Positions 35,201 to 44,816 of a DNA stretch of 64,000 nt are shown here, piece by piece. Positions within the stretch are counted from its first letter, which is position 1, and each line of letters opens with the position of its first letter. The notes beneath the pieces were generated by a model. That model did not search any database. It was given only the letters and a program-made list of their open reading frames with translations, and was not told the DNA's origin. Both the position numbers and the translations under genes were made by a program. Source of the stretch: Azospirillum sp. SYSU D00513 (lineage in GTDB: Bacteria; Pseudomonadota; Alphaproteobacteria; Azospirillales; Azospirillaceae); the NCBI RefSeq assembly GCF_017356015.1, contig NZ_JAFIQV010000031.1, forward strand, positions 1-64,000. Direction: 5' to 3'.

Positions 35201-37255
35201 TCACAGATCCTTGACCAGACGGGCGGCGTCGTAGATGGCGGCGTGGATGTTGCGCCCCGCCACCGCGTCGCCGATGCGGAAGAGGGCGTAGTCGCCGCTC
35301 TCCGCCGTCTTCACCACGGCGGGCTGGGCGCGCCCCTCCAGCAGGGCCGGCAGGTCGGTCTGGCCGCGGTTGACCGCCCGGTCCTTCAGGTTGAAGTAGA
35401 GGCCGTCGTTGGGCAGCGTGCCGAACTCGACCACCACCTGGTCGACCAGCCGCTCCTCCTCCTCGTGCGTGAACTCGTTGCGCAGGACGGCGACGCGCTT
35501 GTTGCCCTCCGGGTAGATCTCGACGAGCTGGAGGTTCGGCGACAGGACGACGCCCAGCTTGTACAGCTCGCGCAGGTGGATCGGCTGGTTGGTGGCGCCG
35601 ATCTCCTCTCCGACCATGCGGTCGAGCGTGGCGATCTCCACCGACGCCCCGCGCTTGGCGAGATACTCCGCGCAGGAGGAGGCGTGGTGCTGGCCGGTGC
35701 CGTCGTAGATCAGGATGCTCTCGGCCGGCTCGACCGCGCCCGTCAGCATGTCGGTGACGGTGACGGCGTGCTCCGTGCCCTTGACGTCGCCGCGCGTCGC
35801 CGTGCCGCCGGTGGCGACGATCACCACGTCCGGCTTCTCCGCGGCGACCAGCGCCTCCGTCGCCTCCACCCCCAGCCGCAGATCGACGCCGAGCTTCACC
35901 ACCTGCTGGGTCAGCCAGCGGGTGATGCCGGTCAGCGCCTCGCGCCAGGTCGCCTTGGCAGCGATGGTCACCTGCCCGCCGGTGGCGGCGTTGCGCTCGA
36001 ACAGCACGACCGAATGGCCGCGCTCGGCGGCGACGCGCGCCGCCTCGAGGCCTGCCGGGCCGCCGCCAATGACGACGAAGCGGCGCTTGGGACCGGTGGT
36101 CTTCGGGATGATGTGCGGCATCGTCCGCTCGCGCCCGGTGGCGGCGTTCTGGATGCAGAGCGCGTCGCCGCCCGCGTAGATGCGGTCGATGCAGTAGCCG
36201 GCGCCGACGCATTGCCGGATGTCGTCCACCCGGCCCTCCATCAGCTTGCGCACGAGATGCGGGTCGGCGATGTGGGCGCGGGTCATGGCGACCATGTCCA
36301 CATGGCCCTCCGCCACGGCGCGGCCGGCGGTGTTCAGGTCGGTGACGCGCTGGGCGTGGAAGACCGGCACCCCGACCTCCCGCTTCACCGCACTCGCCAG
36401 CGCCAGGAAGGGGGCGACCGGGAAGCTCATGTTCGGCAGCACGATGGCGTGCGCCAGATGGTCGCGCGCCTGCCCGCCCAGGATGTTGATGAAGTCCACC
36501 AGCCCGCGCTCCGCGTAGGTGCGGGCGATGGTCAGGCAGTCCTCGTGCGTCAGCCCGTCGTCGATCAGCTCGTCCGCCGACATGCGCATGCCGATGACGT
36601 AGTCGTCGCCGACCTCGGCCCGCATCGCCTCCAGCACCTCGATGCCGAAGCGCATGCGGTTCTCCAGGCTGCCGCCGTACTTGTCGCTGCGCCGGTTGAC
36701 CGACGGGCTCCAGAACTGGTCGATCAGATGGCCGTGCGCGGCCGACAGCTCGCAGCCGTCCAGTCCGCCGAGCTTGCAGCGGCGCGCGGCGGCGGCATAG
36801 TCGCCGATGATGCGCTTGAAATCGTAATCCTCCATCTCCTTGGGGATGGAGCGGCTGGCCGGCTCGCGCTTGGACGAGGCCGAGACGGTCGGCAGCCAGT
36901 TCTCGGTGTCCCACTTGGTGCGCCGGCCCATGTGGGTGAGCTGCACCATCAGGGCGGCGCCGTGCTGGTGCACGCGGTCGGAGAATTCCCGGAAATGGTC
37001 GATGACGCTGTCGTCGGCGACGGAGATCTGGTTCCAGGGAGCCGCCGGGCTGTCCACCGCGACCGAGGAGGAGCCGCCGAACATCGTCAGCCCGATTCCA
37101 CCCTTGGCCTTCTCCTCGTGGTAGAGCTGGTAGCGCTCCTTCGGCTTGCCGTCCGAACCGTAGGAGGGCGCGTGGCTGGTGCTCATGATCCGGTTGCGGA
37201 TCGTCAGGTTCTTGATCTTGAGCGGTCGAAGCAGAGCGTCCACGGGGGAGGTCAT
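35201..37255 (-). CDS. dgcA: Dimethylglycine demethylase catalytic subunit DgcA
   Basis: A 684-aa trimethylamine-dehydrogenase-like flavoprotein. The N-terminal FMN TIM barrel (1-340) contains LKIKNLTIRNRIMSTSHAP and GCELSAAHGHLIDQFWSP. An Fe-S loop at 349-367 reads CVGAGYC then C 12 residues on. C-terminal FAD/NAD Rossmann domains follow (FVVIGGGPAGLEAARVAAERG). It oxidatively removes a methyl group from dimethylglycine, yielding sarcosine. In the Fe-S loop one of the four cysteines expected by analogy to trimethylamine dehydrogenase is Ala352. The start is the ATG at 37255. A TGCGACAG-type direct repeat lies 67-95 bp upstream. Confidence 0.9.
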   Translation of the reverse strand: MTSPVDALLRPLKIKNLTIRNRIMSTSHAPSYGSDGKPKERYQLYHEEKAKGGIGLTMFGGSSSVAVDSPAAPWNQISVADDSVIDHFREFSDRVHQHGAALMVQLTHMGRRTKWDTENWLPTVSASSKREPASRSIPKEMEDYDFKRIIGDYAAAARRCKLGGLDGCELSAAHGHLIDQFWSPSVNRRSDKYGGSLENRMRFGIEVLEAMRAEVGDDYVIGMRMSADELIDDGLTHEDCLTIARTYAERGLVDFINILGGQARDHLAHAIVLPNMSFPVAPFLALASAVKREVGVPVFHAQRVTDLNTAGRAVAEGHVDMVAMTRAHIADPHLVRKLMEGRVDDIRQCVGAGYCIDRIYAGGDALCIQNAATGRERTMPHIIPKTTGPKRRFVVIGGGPAGLEAARVAAERGHSVVLFERNAATGGQVTIAAKATWREALTGITRWLTQQVVKLGVDLRLGVEATEALVAAEKPDVVIVATGGTATRGDVKGTEHAVTVTDMLTGAVEPAESILIYDGTGQHHASSCAEYLAKRGASVEIATLDRMVGEEIGATNQPIHLRELYKLGVVLSPNLQLVEIYPEGNKRVAVLRNEFTHEEEERLVDQVVVEFGTLPNDGLYFNLKDRAVNRGQTDLPALLEGRAQPAVVKTAESGDYALFRIGDAVAGRNIHAAIYDAARLVKDL

Positions 37256-37623
37256 CGGTACAGTCCTATTCTCGATCCCATGAGAATGTTGCAGGGCTGT
37301 TACGAGGGTCGCATTCAGTTTCGCGACAGCCATCCGCTTTTTTGCGACAGTCCCTCGAAAAGCGCACAAAGGCGCCAAGGACTGCAAAAACAGAGAGCAC
37401 GAAAAACAAGCAGCATGCCCGCGCGGAGCGCATGGCACCCAAAATGCCATGCACCCCGCGCGGGCCTCTCGATTGGGGAAACGTCCCCGTTTTACTTATC
37501 GGCCCCTTGCCGTATCACGATAAGGCAAGGTCGGCACTAATACTTTGTTGCAGTTGGCGCCCCTCCAGCCGGTGGGACGGAGGCGGGGCGCCAGCCGGGC
37601 GGAGCGGGAGATCTGCCTGAAAA
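37256..37623. other. Intergenic region between glyA and dgcA
   Basis: 368 bp without a gene. It holds the leftward dgcA promoter region with the 21-bp-spaced repeat at 37322-37350. There is also an inverted partner GGACTGCAAAAA (37379-37390) facing TTTTTGCGACAGTCC. A second inverted repeat, CCTTGCC...GGCAAGG, lies near 37505-37530. A GC hairpin GGCGCCCC/GGGGCGCC (37556-37592), without a U tract, follows the glyA stop. Confidence 0.5.
37322..37350. promoter_or_regulatory. Candidate GbdR-type operator upstream of dgcA
   Basis: Direct repeat CGCGACAG (37322-37329) and TGCGACAG (37343-37350) on the plus strand, 21 bp start to start. It matches the element upstream of the gbdR-like gene almost exactly. 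It is 67-95 bp before the dgcA ATG, a suitable activator position. Inferred from repeat pattern. Confidence 0.55.
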
Positions 37624-38955
37624 TCAGGCGGAAACCTTCTCCTCCTCGTACAGCCCCTCGTAGATCGGGAAGCGCTTGGTCAGTGCCCGCACCTTGGCGG
37701 CGACGCGCTGCTCGACCTCGGCGTTGCCGTCCGGGCCGTTGGCGGCGAGGCCGTCGAGCACCTCGACGATCAGGTCGCCGACCTGCTCGAACTCGGCGGT
37801 GCCGAAGCCGCGCGTGGTCGCTGCCGGGGTGCCGAGCCGGACGCCGGAGGTGACCATCGGCTTCTCCGGGTCGAAGGGCACGCCGTTCTTGTTGCAGGTC
37901 ATGCCGGCGCGCTCCATGGCCGCCTCGGCGATCTTGCCGGTCAGCTTCTTGGGCCGCAGGTCCACCAGCACGATGTGGCTGTCCGTACCGCCCGACACGA
38001 TGTCGAGCCCCCCGGCGACCAGCCGCCCGGCCAGCGCCCGGGCGTTGTCCACCACGGCCCGGGCGTAGGCCTTGAACTCCGGCTGGAGCGCCTCGCCGAA
38101 GGCCACGGCCTTTGCGGCGACGACGTGCATCAGCGGCCCGCCCTGGAGGCCGGGGAAGACGGCGGAGTTGATCTTCTTGCCGATCTCCGCGTCGTTCGAC
38201 AGCACCATGCCGCCGCGCGGGCCGCGCAGGGTCTTGTGGGTGGTGGTGGTCACGACATGGGCGTGCGGCAGCGGGTCGGGGTAGACGCCGCCGGCGATCA
38301 GCCCGGCGTAATGGGCCATGTCCACCATCAGATAAGCCCCGACCTCGTCGGCGATGGCGCGGAAGCGGGCGAAGTCGATGGCGCGCGGGTAGGCGGAGCC
38401 GCCGGCGATGATCATCTTCGGCTTGTGCTCGCGGGCGAGCGAGGCGACCTCGTCATAGTCGATCAGCCCGTCCTCGCGGCGCACGCCGTAGCCGATGGCC
38501 TTGAACCACTTGCCCGACAGGTTCGGGGGCGCGCCGTGAGTCAGGTGGCCGCCGGCCGCCAGAGACATGCCGAGGATGGTGTCGCCCGGCTGGAGCAGCG
38601 CCAGCAGCACCGCCTGGTTCGCCTGGGAGCCGGAGCTGGGCTGCACGTTGGCGTAGCTGCAGCCGTAGAGCTGGCAGGCGCGCTCGATGGCGAGCCGTTC
38701 GGCCACGTCCACCTCCTCGCAGCCGCCGTAGTAGCGCTTGCCGGGATAGCCCTCGGCGTATTTGTTGGTCAGGACCGAGCCCTGGGCCTCCAGCACGCCG
38801 GCCGACACGATGTTCTCCGACGCGATCAGCTCGATCTGGTCCTGCTGGCGGTGCAACTCGCGGGTCAGCGCGCTGAACAGCGCCGGGTCGCCCTTGCTCA
38901 GGACGGAGGCGCCGCCGGCCGGAACGAAGGTCATGTGCGGGGAATGGATGGTCAT
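37624..38955 (-). CDS. glyA: Serine hydroxymethyltransferase
   Basis: A 443-aa PLP enzyme. Hallmarks are QDQIELIASENIVSAGVLEAQGS, NKYAEGYPGKRYYGGCEEVD, GAYLMVDMAHYAGLIAGG and the PLP lysine in VVTTTTHKTLRGPRGG. It converts glycine plus 5,10-methylene-THF to serine. In this context it consumes the glycine and the methylene-THF both made by sarcosine oxidase. It lies 31 bp downstream of sdaA in the same transcript. A second, housekeeping glyA elsewhere in the genome is likely but not visible. Confidence 0.95.
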   Translation of the reverse strand: MTIHSPHMTFVPAGGASVLSKGDPALFSALTRELHRQQDQIELIASENIVSAGVLEAQGSVLTNKYAEGYPGKRYYGGCEEVDVAERLAIERACQLYGCSYANVQPSSGSQANQAVLLALLQPGDTILGMSLAAGGHLTHGAPPNLSGKWFKAIGYGVRREDGLIDYDEVASLAREHKPKMIIAGGSAYPRAIDFARFRAIADEVGAYLMVDMAHYAGLIAGGVYPDPLPHAHVVTTTTHKTLRGPRGGMVLSNDAEIGKKINSAVFPGLQGGPLMHVVAAKAVAFGEALQPEFKAYARAVVDNARALAGRLVAGGLDIVSGGTDSHIVLVDLRPKKLTGKIAEAAMERAGMTCNKNGVPFDPEKPMVTSGVRLGTPAATTRGFGTAEFEQVGDLIVEVLDGLAANGPDGNAEVEQRVAAKVRALTKRFPIYEGLYEEEKVSA

Positions 38956-38986
38956 GGTCGTGATCTCCCGTTCTTCATGGCGCCGG

Positions 38987-40366
<1,380 letters not shown>

Positions 40367-40561
40367 GACGATCCCAGCCCCTGTTTCGTGTGTTCCGGGT
40401 ACCGGCCGCCCCGCCGCGCTCCGCGCGGTCTCGTGACGGGCTCCGGCATTTTCAAAGGTGTCGGCAAAGGGCGGCCCACCGGCCGCGAGGCGGCTTCTTT
40501 CCCGGAACTTGCCTCTCACACCGGTTCGCCGCGCGGCGCTGCCGGAAGAACGACCACTCCC

Positions 40562-40650
40562 CCGTCATCCCCGCGGAAGCGGGGATCCAGGCTTTGCGAT
40601 GAAGGCGCGCCGCCCGGAGTTCCGGATCCCCGCCTTCGCGGGGATGACGG
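40562..40650. repeat. REP/BIME-like inverted repeat element
   Basis: An 89-bp element. The 27-bp left end starts CCGTCATCCCCGCGGAAGCG and runs to the GGGGATCC at 40588. A near-perfect inverted copy, GGATCCCCGC...GGGGATGACGG, lies at 40624-40650. Each arm is itself a short hairpin (CCCCGC..GCGGGG). This matches the family of intergenic palindromes widespread in proteobacteria that start GTCATYCCCGCG. Single occurrence seen in this window. Confidence 0.75.
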
Positions 40651-40763
40651 TAAGTGTCCGTTCCCTGCCGACCCGCATGCGCCGGCGTGAGGTTCTCTTT
40701 CCCGGAAGAAGCTTTTTTGCTTCTTGTTCTTATTCCGGCTTTTGCCGGTTTTCCTCCCACCAT

Positions 40764-40789
40764 CCCCTCTCCCTGACGTGGGAGAGGGG
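40764..40789 (-). terminator. Hairpin downstream of soxG
   Basis: CCCCTCTCCC (40764-40773) and GGGAGAGGGG (40780-40789) form a perfect 10-bp stem with a 6-base loop, 27 bp past the soxG stop. There is no U run, so it could be a processing or stabilising hairpin or another dispersed palindrome. Confidence 0.4.
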
Positions 40790-40816
40790 CCTTCACTTTG
40801 TAAGCTCCACCGGCGG

Positions 40817-41422
40817 TCAGCCGGCGGCGATCGTCCCGCCATACTCGGCCATCGCGTCCTTCAGCCACATCCATGTGTATTCCGCGAAGGAGCGGCGGAC
40901 GAGGATGTCGTAGGTCGGGCGGTCGTCCAGCTGGTGCAGGATGATGCCGACCCGCGCCATGGTCGTCTGGGCGCACTGGCCCGCCTTGAAGCGCTGCGGG
41001 TGCAGGTCGAGCCCGCAGCCCTTGGCGAGGACCATCCGGGCCTCCGGCCCGGAGAGGCGCAGGCGGGCGCGGTTGCCGCTGACGTCGGTGACGGCCGCGT
41101 GAACGTCGCCGAGGGCCGCGCGCAGCCGCTCGATCAACTCCGTCTCGCCGCCGGGGGCGGTCAGGATCAGCCACTCGTCGGGGCCGAGCCAGAGGACGGT
41201 GATGTCGTCGGTGGACTGCACCGTGTTGGCGCCGACCGGCAGCAGGCAGTTCAGCACCGATCCGGCGGCGCGCAGGAAGCGCGGGTCGGACGGGTTGCCG
41301 CGCAGGTTCACCTGGCCGGGCGGGACCATCTCCGCCAGCACCAGCCCCGCCGAGGAGGCCAGTGCTGTGACGGCGGGCGCGAAGCGGGCGACCGCGCCGG
41401 CGCGGGGCAGGGCATTAGCCAT
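40817..41422 (-). CDS. soxG: Sarcosine oxidase gamma subunit
   Basis: A 201-aa protein with the SoxG pattern QVNLRGNPSDPRFLRAAGSVLNCLLP, LWLGPDEWLILTAPGGE and ARVGIILHQLDDRPTYDILVRRSFAEYTWMWL. The fold is related to the folate-binding GcvT domain. It is a structural subunit of the four-subunit sarcosine oxidase. Its start overlaps the soxA stop by 8 bp, so translation is coupled. It is the last gene of soxBDAG. Confidence 0.92.
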   Translation of the reverse strand: MANALPRAGAVARFAPAVTALASSAGLVLAEMVPPGQVNLRGNPSDPRFLRAAGSVLNCLLPVGANTVQSTDDITVLWLGPDEWLILTAPGGETELIERLRAALGDVHAAVTDVSGNRARLRLSGPEARMVLAKGCGLDLHPQRFKAGQCAQTTMARVGIILHQLDDRPTYDILVRRSFAEYTWMWLKDAMAEYGGTIAAG

Positions 41423-44400
41423 GGAGACGCACTCCCTCGGGGTCGAAGAACACGGGCTTGGTGACGGTGCACTTGACGATGCGCCCGCCGTCGAGCGGGG
41501 CGTAAACGGCCTGGTCGAGACGGTTGGTGCCGTTCTTGATCAGCGCCAGCGCGAAGGACCGGCCGAGCGTCTCGCTGTAGTAGCTCGACGTGACGTGGCC
41601 CAGCATCGGGATGGGCGTGCGGTTGTCCGCATCCTCGACGATCTGCGCGCCCTCCTGCAGGACGAAGGCCGGATCCTCCGGCAGCAGCCCGACGAGCTGC
41701 TTGCGGCCGTCGTCCACGGCGCCGGGGCGCGCGTAGGAGCGCTTGCCGACGAAGTCCTTCTTCTGCTTGGAGACGATCCAGTCCATGCCCAGATCGAAGG
41801 GCGTGACCGTGCCGTCCGTCTCCTGCCCGACGATGATGTAGCCCTTCTCGGCGCGCAGCACGTGCATCGTCTCGGTGCCGTAGGGGGTGATGTCGTACCT
41901 GGCGCCGACCCGCATCATCTCGCGCCAGACATGCAGGGCCTGGTGCGAGGGGACGTTGATCTCGTAGGACAGTTCGCCCGTGAAGCTGATGCGGAAGATG
42001 CGCGCCGGGACGCCGGCCACCACGGCCTCCTTCATGGACATGAAGGGGAAGGCCTCCGCCGACAGGTCCAGATCCGGGGCGAGTGCCGCCACCACCTCGC
42101 GGGCCTTCGGGCCGGCGATGGAGGCGGTGGACCACTGCTCCGTCACCGAGGTCAGGTAGACCTTCAGCTCCGGCCATTCGGTCTGGAGATACTCCTCCAG
42201 CCAGTCCAGCACCTTGGCGGCGTTGCCGGTGGTGGTGGTCATGATGAAGTGGTTGGGGCCGAGGCGCGTGGTCACGCCGTCGTCCATGATCATCCCGTCT
42301 TCCTTGCACATGACGCCGTAGCGGCAGCGGCCGATGTCCAGCTTCAGCCAGGCATTGGTGTACATGCGGTTCAGGAAGGTCGCGGCGTCGGGACCCTGGA
42401 TGTCGATCTTGCCGAGCGTGCTGGCGTCCAGCACGCCGACGCTCGTCCGCACGGCGCGGCACTCGCGGCGGACGGCCTCCTCCATGGTCTCGGCCCCGCG
42501 CGGGAAGTACCAGGGGCGCTTCCACTGGCCGACATCCTCGAACACCGCGCCCTGCTCGACGTGCCAGGCGTGGATCGGGGTGACGCGGGCCACGTCGGCC
42601 AGCTCGCCCACGTCGCGGCCGGCGATGGTGCCGTAGGTCAGCGGCGTGTAGGGCGGGCGGAAAGTCGTGGTGCCGACCTGCGGGATCGGCGAGGCCAGCG
42701 ACTTGGCGAGGATGGCCAGGGCATTGACGTTGGACGTCTTGCCCTGGTCGGTGCCCATGCCGGTCGTGGTGTAGCGCTTCAGATGCTCGACCGACTGGTA
42801 GCCCTCGCGGGACGCCAGCAGCACGTCGGCGGCGGTCACGTCGTTCTGGTAATCGACGAAATGCTTGCCCTTCTGGCCGACCGGCTTCTTGCCCGGCACG
42901 ATCCACAGCGGGCGGAGCGGCTGCTCCTCCAGCGCCTCGGCCGTCGGGACACGGGCCGGCTCGGCGGCATCCAGCCCGGCGGCGGCCAGGGCGGCGCGCC
43001 CGGCCTCGGCCCCCTCGGCGAGGCAGGCCGGCAGGGCGAAGCTGCCCTTGCAGGCGCCGGCCGACCGCTCGGCCTGGACCGACAGGTTCGGCACGAAGGC
43101 GGCGAGCGCCTCGTCGTAGCGCAGCTTGCCCATGGACTGGGAGAAGAGATGGACCGCCGGATTCCAGCCGCCGGACATGGCGATCAGGTCGCAGGCGATG
43201 CTCTCCGCCGGGCCGGTGACCGTCTCGCCGTCGGCGGCCAGCGCCTGCACCTGGACGCCGCGCACCTTCTTGCCGCCCTCCACCTCGGAGATGGCCGAGT
43301 TGGTGATGATGCGGATGCCCTGCGCGCGGGCCTTGCGCGCCAGCGGCCCGTCGACCGACTTGCGCAGGTCGATGATGGCCGGGACGGCGGCGCCGGAATC
43401 ATGCAGGTCGAGGGCCGCCTGGTAGGCGCTGTCGTTGTTGGTGAAGACCACGACGCGGCGGCCCGGCAGGACGCCAAACTGGTTGACGTAGGTCCGGGCA
43501 GCACCCGCCAGCATCACGCCCGGACGGTCGTTGTCGGCGAAGACCAGCGGACGCTCGTGCGAGCCGGTCGCCAGGACGACCTGCGCCGCGCGCACCTTCC
43601 ACAGCCGCTGGCGGGAAACGCCCGGCTTGGAACCGCGCGGGAGGTGGTCGGTGCGGCGCTCGGCCATGACGAGGTAATTGTGGTCGAAGTAGCCGGTCAC
43701 CGTGGTGCGCGGCAGCAGCGTGACCTCGGGATGGGAGCGCAGCTCGGCTTCCGCCTTGGCGACCCATTCCAGCGCCGGCATGCCGTCGATGGTCTCGCCC
43801 CGGCTGCCGAGCAGCGAGCCGCCGAAGCGGGGCTGCTCGTCCGCCAGGATCACGCGGGCGCCGCCGCGCGCCGCCTCCAGCGCCGCGGCCAGGCCGGCCG
43901 GGCCGGCGCCGACCACCAGCACCTCGCAGTGGGCGTGCATCTTGTCGTAGATGTCCGGGTCGGCCTCCTGCGGCGACTTGCCGAGGCCGGCGGCGCGGCG
44001 GATGATCGGCTCGTAGACCCGCATCCACATGCTCTGCGGGTGCATGAAGGTCTTGTAGTAGAAGCCGGCGACGAAGATCTTCGAGAACAGGTTGTTGACG
44101 GCCCCGACGTCGAACTCGACGCTCGGCCAGGCGTTCTGGCTCGACGCCGTCAGTCCCTCGTAGATCTCGATCTGGGTGGCGCGCAGGTTCGGCTCGGTGT
44201 GGGCGCCGCGCTCCAGCTGGATCAGCGCGTTCGGCTCCTCCGAGCCGGCGGACAGGATGCCGCGCGGCCGATGGTACTTGAAGCTGCGGCCGACCAGATG
44301 GACGCCGTTGGCGAGCAGCGCCGAGGCCAGCGTGTCGCCGGCATGCCCCTGGTAGCTCTTGCCGTTGAAGGTGAAGCTGATGGTCTTGGAGCGGTCGACC

Positions 44401-44435
44401 GTGCCGCCGGTGGGGGTGCGGTGCGTGTTGGTCAT
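41415..44435 (-). CDS. soxA: Sarcosine oxidase alpha subunit
   Basis: A 1006-aa subunit. A short N-terminal 2Fe-2S-like fold (about 10-110; ITFTFNGKSYQGHAGDTLASALL, here presumably without a cluster as in characterised enzymes) precedes the NAD-binding Rossmann domain (VLVVGAGPAGLAAALEAARGG). The C-terminal GcvT-like tetrahydrofolate-binding domain (about 600-1000) has VSVLDASTLGKIDIQGPDAA and TRLGPNHFIMTTTTGNAAKVLDWLEE. The enzyme oxidises sarcosine to glycine, trapping the methyl carbon as 5,10-methylene-THF and producing H2O2. Its ATG overlaps the soxD stop by 4 bp. Confidence 0.94.
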   Translation of the reverse strand: MTNTHRTPTGGTVDRSKTISFTFNGKSYQGHAGDTLASALLANGVHLVGRSFKYHRPRGILSAGSEEPNALIQLERGAHTEPNLRATQIEIYEGLTASSQNAWPSVEFDVGAVNNLFSKIFVAGFYYKTFMHPQSMWMRVYEPIIRRAAGLGKSPQEADPDIYDKMHAHCEVLVVGAGPAGLAAALEAARGGARVILADEQPRFGGSLLGSRGETIDGMPALEWVAKAEAELRSHPEVTLLPRTTVTGYFDHNYLVMAERRTDHLPRGSKPGVSRQRLWKVRAAQVVLATGSHERPLVFADNDRPGVMLAGAARTYVNQFGVLPGRRVVVFTNNDSAYQAALDLHDSGAAVPAIIDLRKSVDGPLARKARAQGIRIITNSAISEVEGGKKVRGVQVQALAADGETVTGPAESIACDLIAMSGGWNPAVHLFSQSMGKLRYDEALAAFVPNLSVQAERSAGACKGSFALPACLAEGAEAGRAALAAAGLDAAEPARVPTAEALEEQPLRPLWIVPGKKPVGQKGKHFVDYQNDVTAADVLLASREGYQSVEHLKRYTTTGMGTDQGKTSNVNALAILAKSLASPIPQVGTTTFRPPYTPLTYGTIAGRDVGELADVARVTPIHAWHVEQGAVFEDVGQWKRPWYFPRGAETMEEAVRRECRAVRTSVGVLDASTLGKIDIQGPDAATFLNRMYTNAWLKLDIGRCRYGVMCKEDGMIMDDGVTTRLGPNHFIMTTTTGNAAKVLDWLEEYLQTEWPELKVYLTSVTEQWSTASIAGPKAREVVAALAPDLDLSAEAFPFMSMKEAVVAGVPARIFRISFTGELSYEINVPSHQALHVWREMMRVGARYDITPYGTETMHVLRAEKGYIIVGQETDGTVTPFDLGMDWIVSKQKKDFVGKRSYARPGAVDDGRKQLVGLLPEDPAFVLQEGAQIVEDADNRTPIPMLGHVTSSYYSETLGRSFALALIKNGTNRLDQAVYAPLDGGRIVKCTVTKPVFFDPEGVRLHG

Positions 44436-44770
44436 GACCGGGCGCCCTTCTGGCTGGAAGCCGGCGCGGCGTCACCGTTCGCGGCCTCGATGTCTTGCAC
44501 GGGCTGCGGCGCCGAGGCCGGCGGATAGACGTTCAGGATCTGGTGGGTGACGGTGTGCCGCTCGACGTTGAACCAGCGGCGGCAGCCGTGGCTGTGCACC
44601 CAGCGCTCCTTGTGCGCGCCCTTCGGGTTGGTGCGCATGAAGAGGAAATCGGCCCACTGCTCGTCGGTCAGGGCCGAGGGGTCGGCCGGGCGGACGCGGT
44701 GGGCCTCGCCGCCGTAGGAGAATTCGGTCTCGTCGCGGGGACCGCACCAGGGGCAATTGATGAGAAGCAT
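44432..44770 (-). CDS. soxD: Sarcosine oxidase delta subunit
   Basis: A 112-aa zinc-binding subunit. The N-terminal LLINCPWCGPRDETEFSYGGEA carries the CxxC metal pair, and WVHSHGCRRWFNVERHTVTHQI supplies the other ligands (His, Cys). The C-terminus is a little longer than usual, with an Ala/Pro-rich tail. It starts 46 bp after soxB and overlaps soxA (ATGA). No catalytic role of its own. Confidence 0.93.
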   Translation of the reverse strand: MLLINCPWCGPRDETEFSYGGEAHRVRPADPSALTDEQWADFLFMRTNPKGAHKERWVHSHGCRRWFNVERHTVTHQILNVYPPASAPQPVQDIEAANGDAAPASSQKGARS

Positions 44771-44816
44771 GCCGAGTACTCCGGGACTGGGCCGAATGTC
44801 TTAGTGGGCGAAGGTT

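Larger units (their letters stand above)
40367..40816. other. Repeat-bearing intergenic region between soxG and sdaA
   Basis: 450 bp with no convincing gene. It contains the leftward promoter region for sdaA-glyA, a REP-like inverted element (40562-40650) and a CCCTCTCCC hairpin (40764-40789) just past soxG. Open frames here lack ribosome binding sites. Confidence 0.6.

Noticed and set aside
37556..37592. Terminator of glyA
   Set aside because: The GGCGCCCC/GGGGCGCC hairpin lacks a U tract on the minus strand; noted only as a hairpin in the intergenic entry.
41199..44528. 1109-codon plus-strand open frame over soxA
   Set aside because: Antisense to a clearly recognised soxA; lacks hydrophobic core patterns and any ribosome site.
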